Both the position numbers and the translations under genes were made by a program. The notes beneath the pieces are model-generated. The model was given only the letters and a program-made list of their open reading frames with translations. It had not been told where the DNA came from and searched no databases. A DNA stretch of 64,000 nt from Carposina sasakii (taxonomy: Eukaryota; Arthropoda; Insecta; Lepidoptera; Carposinidae): positions 4,216,001 to 4,280,000 of the forward strand of contig CP053157.1 in assembly GCA_014607495.2 (NCBI GenBank). The letters are read 5' to 3'. Positions 32,547 through 41,500 of this stretch are shown in pieces (within the stretch, counting starts at the first letter, position 1; each line of letters starts with the position of its first letter).

Positions 32547-35500
32547 CTGAAAAAAAAATCGACACATATGAGCCTTGGATAGTGTACTGGGAGAAGATTA
32601 AAAGAAATTTCCATTGGAACATGGTCTGATATGTAGGACTAGGTCTAGGACTGTATTGTATGCTGTGACACAAACACTGATCTAACCGTACAACTTTAAT
32701 GATAGAAATGATAGTCACAAAATGGTAATAATAAATGAGTACACGTACTCTAGTGGCGCGACTGTAGTCGAATTGTATACTAATGTAAATATATATTAAA
32801 ATTATACTAATTTATGGAAATGCTAACGCGGCAGAATGTACGTTGCTTGCACCGTACAGTAACGCTATCGTCAAACTGTCAAATCACATAAATTTTACTA
32901 GCGAGTCGCTAGCGTTACGCCGCGTAAAAAGGTTCGTGCTTACCCCACTGTTTGTGTTTCATTTTTACGCGGCGGTCACTACAAAAGTTATCTGTCACAC
33001 AATCTTAGTTATCTGTGTCATTACAAAAAATGTTAGTTCCGAAATCAGGCATAGGAAACTGTTAAAGTCAGTTCTCCTTTATAAAAACCAACTATTTATT
33101 TATTACATAATTTAGGTTTGTCATGCCGCATGATTCTACTATTTATTATTTATTGCACATACACAAAAAGAAATATGGCATACAACATTAAAGAAGAGAT
33201 GCATGTACAATGGCAAGCTTATCTCTACCAGAGATCTCTTCCAGCAAGCCAAGCAAGTAAAGAGAAATTGTTAAAAACAGTGTAATGACTATGAACTGAT
33301 TCGTGTGGCAATCGTGAGGCCATGACGTCATCATAGGGGCGGAGCTTCAGCGCCAGTGTAACGCAGTAGCTGTAACCACACGCTTGTGCTCCGAAATGTA
33401 ACTGTATTAAAATTACAAAGACACTAGCGCTTTTATGGGTACTTTTTTTTTTACTAAAACGTAGTATAATATTGCCATCTAGTGATGAGTAATTGCACCA
33501 GTAAAACAATATTAAACCATATTGATAATGAGCAAGCAGTTTGACTAATCACTACAAGGTGGTTTCTATGTAAATGGACAGGGCAGTGTTCAATGCTCCT
33601 CTCGTCCCATACTTCACCCCCGCTCCGTCGCACACTATTTTTGTATGAAAATATACTTAGCCGCTACTCCTTATTTATTTCTACTCCATGGGTCTAAGGT
33701 TACCCCCTCGAGATATCAATATTCATATAATAAAATTAATGCATTTACCTTGGTAAGCCTCTGCTTGGCCGCCATGCTTCTGATATGGTCGTCGAACTTG
33801 AACCGTGCCTTCAACAGTACAGTGCGCGGTAAGGCCCCGCCCGCTCCCACGCGAGGCATGTGTATAGTGAGGTGTAGACAACGGGGGTCGTCTTTGTCGC
33901 CTTGTATCTGTTGACAAACGTTCTTTTATTAGTTCTGCTGTTTTAATATACCCTTTTCATAGACCACCAATTACTTGAATAAAGCGGCTGGTATTGACTG
34001 GGTTGCAAAAACGGAAGATCGAGCCTTGTGCTCTGGGGGCGGCCTACGTCTAGCAATGGACTGCAATACGCTGATGATAATATGCAAAACTAAGTAAAAT
34101 TATTAATAAAGAAATGGAAAAAGTTTCTCACCCGGGTGGGAATCGAACTCACGACCTCTGCATTCCGTGCCAGCGCTCTTACCACTGAGCCACCGGGTCA
34201 ATTACTCGGATGACGAATTTTACCATCTCTTTTTGAAATTACATTATTGGAAACGTTATTTTTTCATCCCGATAGCTATACATAAGCCAAATCTCGGCAA
34301 ACAAAGCTGAATCCCTCAGCACAATGTTTTAATGATGAAACGATCAACCATATCCTAACGGATTATATTATGGAGAAGTTTTTTTATCTTAGTCAAGATA
34401 TTATATATTAACTAAGTAAGACTAAGAAAAACTTCTTTATATCATACATATAATTACGCCATTATCCCTTACGGGGTAGGCAGAGCCGATAGAACCACAT
34501 GGTGCCACTTCTGATCAATTGTGAGGCTGTAGTTGAAATGTACAAGTACGAGTATATACGTACTTCTTTATATTAGGGCAAATTAGTTTTTTCTAGTCTC
34601 CTATCAGCCATAGGACGAACTATTTTAGGCTAGCAAATACTAGATTGTATTAAAATAGTCATTCTACAAACATAGCCGCGTGCATGTTGTACCATACTTA
34701 CATCTAAGTCCTGTAGACTACCGACCAGCTTGGCCACGCCCCACCCTAGTCGCTGCTTGTCCGGCTCCACAAGTATTATCTGAATGTTATCGACCGCCAG
34801 AAACCGGTGCTGGCACGAACCGTCCTTCTGGATTATGTCGCACGATATCAGGTCGGAATCGTCTGGGGAATGAATGAGTGAATAAGTGAGTGAGTATAGT
34901 TACGTCACGCGACATATGCATTTATTTTATTATTGTTTAAGATTTTGCTCACATCCTTCAAAGATCTCAATCAGTTTATGTATATTCTGTGGGTTCCTTC
35001 GATGGTTCCTGCTATTACGCATACTTTATCACGTAATTGAACGTATCTCTTTCAGGTTAATTACAGAATCATAATTACAAAAATCATCACTATAATAACG
35101 ATTACCATCCCAATATTTGACTATACAAGTCTATTTATCACTCTTACGGTATACATACCGTAATGTAATTACATATTACTTTTGCTTTAACTAGACATTG
35201 GCAAAATTAGAAAATCGCGTCAACATCAATTTGACACCGGCAAAATTTGGTAAACCGAGTCAAATTCCAATAAAAAAATCAACTCACTCAGATCCAGCAC
35301 GTTTCCAACTTGTACGAACGGCGCGGGGTTTGCTAACGGCAGTTGTGTTTCTAATTTGCCCGTCAGCTTTAAATAGAGGTCCCGTATCAGGAAAAAGGCG
35401 CGAATGGCGTGGCGAGCTCTTTCCATCTGTAAATATATATATTGTGTATGAAATATACGACCGAAGACGCTAGGAATTGTGTATTTTGGCAGTTAGAAAG

Positions 35501-38500
35501 ATACTGTAATGCTAAGCATATATAAACATCTGTAAAGTACCATAAAAGGAACTGCGGCCGCCATGTTATGTCGTCAAATCATGTCATGTCAAAGTTATTT
35601 GTATGCGACGGCCTTTTAATTCACAAACTTTAATTTGCTTTAGGAAAAAAATATTAACACGATTTAATCCATTTTATCATGAAAACACAACATAGTAATT
35701 TTACCTAAATAACAATACCATGAATTAAAGAAAGAATAGTAAACTTAGTAAATATCATTGTAGAAAACGAACCTCTCCACTCGGCAGTCGCTTCGTGAAT
35801 GCGATGCCGGACATCGGCGTCTTGGTGGGGGGAAGCAAGATGGCCGCGTCCATACACAGCCACTCCACGTTCAGGGGACGTTTGCTCATCTCACAGTATC
35901 TTGACAAAGATTAGAAAAACAAAATTAAAAACTTATATAAAAGTTTATATGCCGCGTGGTGCCGGCAGAGTAGAATTCGTACCACTCCATGTCTGCCCGT
36001 GGGTATCGTACGAGGCGATTAAGGGTTTCCGGGAGGTGGGCAGTAGCGCATCCCGTGTTGACAACATAATCTAAAATACAAACTGCGGTCACCAACCCGC
36101 CTGCCCAGCGTGGTGACTATGGGCAAATACCCCCCATGTCAGTCTTGTGGCGTGCCCTGGGGGAGGCCTACGTCCAGTAGTGGACTGCAATAGGCTGATG
36201 ATGATGATGATGATAAAAGTTTAAGGGCAGATTTTTCTAAAATTCAGATAACCTATCAGAAGAATAAAGTTGATGCTGTCTCTATCATGATCAAGTTTTA
36301 GAGAAAGACAGCATCAACTTTATCCCTCTGATAGGCTATCTTCTTGGAAAAAATCGGCACTAAATCAGAACTGTAGGATCGTAAAGGAGGTCCCACGTTT
36401 AGCATATCAGGGACAGATGTCAATGGTTAGTGACAAGTTGCTTCGTCTCAGAGGGTGGCCTAGTTCCTTGGTCGACTCTTACAACATGCACGGAAAGAGA
36501 TGCAGCTGATGTATTTTGGTGAGGCTTCATCTCAGCACAGGCATTTGTAAGTCATAGATTTTGCTAATTTTGTTGTTATAATAAAGTACTTCGCCTCAAT
36601 ATCACACGTTCAGAACTTTAGGTATACCGGAACAACAGCAAGAGAGATTAGAAAATATTTATTTATTTGTGTAGTCTATTTACAGATAATATAAAGATTA
36701 AGACTCCGCGTGGGCTACAGAAAACAAAAAAATATTGAATTTTTGAGAAAAAAAAAAATCGGAGAAAAATATATTTTTAAGGTGATAATAAGTTAGTTTC
36801 GCGCTTCATAGACAGCTAGGAGTTAGTATATTTAAAAAAAACTACTCACTCATCCTCAAACATGTCTAGAAACACATCGTCGTTCTTGTAAAAGTTCCTA
36901 GCGAGTGCCGCCGCCCTCTCTCGCAGATTGTCAACGCTGGCGAGATGACGTGCGCTTGTGACGCCGGACGAGCCTCGCATGCAGACACGGAGTAAGGTCA
37001 CGCTTAACTCTAGAGTCACTAGGCGCACTTTGAACACTGGAAATTAATATTTAACACTTGATAATAAATAATTCGGTCACCAACCCGCCTGCCCAGAGTG
37101 GTGACTATGGGCAAATGCCCCCCATGGCAGTAGCCTTGTGGCGTGCCCTGTGGGAGGCCTACGTCCAGCAGTGGACTGCAATAGGCTGAAGAAGAAATAA
37201 GCAGTTAATGTGTAAAACTTTCAAATCGATAATCGGCAGGCTTAATTACTAAGTTGCTATCGATCGCAGTAACAACAAGTTAGTAGCTTATTGCCTGAGA
37301 GAATGCCCTAGTTCCTTTGACGACACTTACGACATGCACTTAAGGAGATGCAGCTGATGTATTCTAGTGGAGCCCCGCATCAGCACCGTTGAATATACAA
37401 AAACACATACATAAAATCACGCCTTTTTCCCAGAGGGCTCGGTAGAGATCTCGGCCCCCCTGATTACGTAAAAGCAACAGTAAAGCCGAAGCCGCACGAT
37501 CGCGATAATTGAGTGTGTGTGTGCTTGGGTGAGGTGCGGGACGCGGGAGGACTCCGAGCGCTCGTTGCGCGCACGCACACACACTCAATTATCGCGATCG
37601 CGCGGCTTCGGCTTTGCTATTGCTTTTACGTAATCAGGGGGCGGATCTCATCTACTTTAGGGTACCCTTGGCCTGACCTTTCTCTCAAATAAAAGCAAAA
37701 ATATACCTCCTTTACTAAGATGGCTAAGCTTAACTATAGCCATCAGCTTCAAAATCAGCAACGCATTGAAACTGGGCGTGTTCTTTTTGACAGGCGTCCC
37801 TGAAGAGATTTGTTCAGAGCCCTCATTTCCATCGCCATGCGCTAAAGCAGTTGCCACTTCTTCAGTTTCAGGACATAGAAGCATGTCTAGTAACTCTGTG
37901 TTCACTCCTGAAATAGTCATTAGTTAATATATAGCCAATATCAACAATCGTATATTAATTATGAACCTATTTACGCGCCGTAACGCTATCGACTCGCAAG
38001 CAAAATCTATGAGATATGACAGTTGAACGATATGCGTTACGGAATATCGAGAGGTTCATGCTTGCCCCACTAATCTTGAAAGATTTTTTGCATATCCCAG
38101 ATTTAATCTTTAATTGTTTTTATACAAAATTTCTTGGGATAAAGAAATCTGAGATACTTTTAGAGCTCTACTATTGAAATTGGCCAATAATGAAGAAATA
38201 TTGAACTGATCCTACCCAAGTAGCATGACATGTAAAACACGATATGATAAACCGATTTATCGACATTTAGTCTGTCAAAATACGATATATATAGCCGCCA
38301 TGTTGAATTATGCATAGTGACGATACGATATCCACGATGCGTGGTCATGCTAGGGGGGCTGGGTTTAAATTTAATAGTGCTCGTATTTTTTAGTTACCTA
38401 TAATTTTCCCTTAAGATACCCCTCATGGTGTAGTCCAATAAGATCGTAGCAGTTACTTTATATCTTTGGCACAAGACTTTTTTAAATGGTCGAGTGCGAT

Positions 38501-41500
38501 TAAAGAGTCAACGACTAATGATACGGGTGTTAGTCAACAGCAGACAGACAGACAAAGAAACAAACAAAGGTATGTAATAGCTTAAAATATATCTTACCCA
38601 CTAAACATCCACGAAAGCACAAAACAAATAAGGTAATTAGAACTTTGTCATTGAAAAGCTTTTTCTTAGCGTATTAGCGATGGTTATTGCAATTATATTC
38701 CGGTTTATATACAGGATGTTTTTAGTTGCCACCCTTAACGAAGGGTACGTACTCTAAACATCAAATAAATTAAGTTTATGCCAAAAAAAGTGCTGGGAAA
38801 CGATGTAATTTTTTTATTATTTTTTTTATTACTTGATCGGGCGAAATTTTATTTTATTTTTATTTTACAATTTCAGGAAGACCAACAGCTAAAAATTGTA
38901 GAAACATAAAGTCAATAACAGGTCCACACTTATAGAAGCATTGTGAGAGCTAATCAGGTACTAATGCACACACAATTTTCATCTGAGTTTCACAAAACCT
39001 AACAAGCTTATCAATAACAAACATAATTTTAAAAAATAATAATTTATAGTGTCCAGTGTTTATGCTAGTTTTTTCATAAACAGATATTAAATATTTCTCG
39101 TGAAAAAAACTTGCTACGCGCCTACATGTACATTTATGCCGAAAAACACAGTCTATTTAATCAACTTTGGACCCTAATATCTTGGGAACCAGACACTTCC
39201 CAGGTATTATGATGAGGAGATTCCGTAGTTTTCGGGAACGTTGACAACCAAAAAACAGCCTGTATATAGGCTGATTACGTGAACCTGCAAAAGTTGCGAG
39301 TGTGTGCGTGGCGAATGCCAAGCGTCAGAACACGCCACACATGCGTCACACACTTATAATTTTCTCGATCGCATTGCTTTAGCTTAGCTTTTGCAAATTA
39401 CGTAGGTAATTGCGGGACAATAACTTCGATACAATTTTAGCAAAAAACAAGTCTTACATTTTAAATGTATGATCTGGTCATATAAGTAGGTAGGTACATT
39501 AGCCTTTTAAACACATCTAAGGATTTGTAAAATCTCAGCATGTTAGTTCATTCTTAAATATGAAATACCAACAAAATATGTAAGTAATAAGGTATGCCAA
39601 CAATCAGTTTGTCAATATTATAACATTAAATATACTGACCTTTATTATTTATCAGTGCGAAGAGCAAACACAGCGAGAATAACGCCTTATAGTCATTTTC
39701 ATTACAATCAAGCGAGTCCAAAATCGTCTTTAAAAATGGCCGCCGGCCAATTTCCTTATTCTCTTTCTCTATTATCACCTCTAACGATACTGTTTTATCG
39801 ACAGACGCCGATGCAGCTACCAATAGCTTTTGTTTCTCCTCATCGGTAATATTACTCATTTCCGCACCCGATTTCGAAGACCCAATACCGGAATCGGGTA
39901 GAGGAGAATCAGGCATATTCTCCTTCATAACCGTGTGTATCTGCGTCACCAAATCCTCGGTGGAATCATGAGCAATACTCGAAGTTTCGCTTATATGCGT
40001 CGTGGACGGCAAAGATGTCGAAACAAGCTCTGGATCCATATCACAGCTGGACTGGTCAGTATTATCTAAATCGCTGCCAAAACCCTTGGAGCCACTAAAC
40101 TCTGGCGTGGTATAGTCCCTATCTTGAGATGAGCTTTCCAAAGCTTTCTCCAAACTGAGCTGGGGTTTTGAAAACTCCAGTTTTACATTCGACTTCGAGT
40201 TGCTAATGTACATTTCTAGAATTTTCGTTGCACCGTCCTCGAACACGGACAAATCCGATTGCAGTATAATCCAGGCCAAGGCGTGCACAATTGGGCCGTG
40301 CGTTATTATTAAAAACACTGCGATAACAAAAATAGGGCGACTACACAAGACACCGATGGCTTAGAATCGTCGTCGGCGTCCATTCTTGACGACTGACGAG
40401 GAAACGTAAATCTAGGTGACGATACTTCCGCGTTCTTTTCTTTTAATATAGCTTCTAGATTCTTAGTTATAACCTCTATGCTTTGGATTTGATCTCTATT
40501 ATAGGAGGGTAGGCTTCTTTTTGAGCTGCTATTTGAGGTGAGAGAGTATATGTATAGAGGTATAAGTAGCTTGTGTAATAGATGCTCGGTTAGTACGTCA
40601 TTGAGATCGGGAATGTTGAGGCAGAGAATGTCATTGATATAGTGCAGATGATCAAGGTGTTCTGCTACTAAGTCATCTAGCTTTTGCTGGGAATTGTGAC
40701 TGAAAGATAATATAATGCAGTTTAATATATAAATGGACTAGTTATTCCCCTCGACTCTGGTCGCGTGTACCACGGAAGATGTAAATTATTATTTTAATTC
40801 CAAAAATGATTTTTTTAGATACAATGCTATTATTAACCCCTGGTATACCTACTACCTTATTTGTAATTATTATATGATAATAATTCAAATCCATCAAGTA
40901 ATTGCCATTTTAATGCTTAATTATAAGGATACATTATTATTTAATAACAAAACACATACAAATGCTAGAACAAATCACTTAATGGCACAAGACCACGATT
41001 ACTTATTACCAGACCTTTTAATGAAATTGTGTAGTAAATATTTATTAAGTATCTTATTTGATAACCTACCTTTAGTGATACATTACTTGTATTGGCCTAA
41101 TTACTACACTAATATAAGGCATTTACACATAATTGTAGGTCAGAGGGCTTAGAAGATATAACAATTCACGGGCGACAGCCAAGTTCGCAAAGCTATCAAA
41201 CCTTCCTCTATTATGATGCCTTTAGAAACTGGCTTTAACTGGCTGCCGAACGTTGAAATTACGCGACAGCAAAAATTACAGCGTTCGGCAGCCACTCAGC
41301 GTCAGCGTCGCGTCAACGCTGCGTCAATGCCGCGTAGGTGCCGCCCGATGCCGACGATCAAAAGACGCTCAAAAGACGCTAGTGTGGGGGTCCCTTACTA
41401 AGCACGTTTCATAGATGACGTGATGAAGTCAAACGCCATTAGAGGGAATGTTTCGATAGCTTCGCTGTCGCTCTCATACTGTTGTCTCACATTGTCTAAG

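Noticed and set aside
34126..34225. tRNA gene on the minus strand
   Set aside because: Internal promoter boxes and acceptor/T arms are tRNA-like, but the anticodon stem does not pair and the same sequence recurs at 5579 and 24656; it is a SINE head.
37364..37588. 74-codon open frame on the minus strand
   Set aside because: It lies across a SINE and a hairpin MITE inside an ema intron.
37961..38070. Inverted loop within a MITE, as an invertible element
   Set aside because: Comparing the flanks with 44839 and 32860 showed the whole element is simply in reverse orientation.
40309..40320. Programmed ribosomal frameshift in ema
   Set aside because: No known slippery-site arrangement is described for this family to my knowledge and the T5 run is a typical indel site; an error or allele is simpler.
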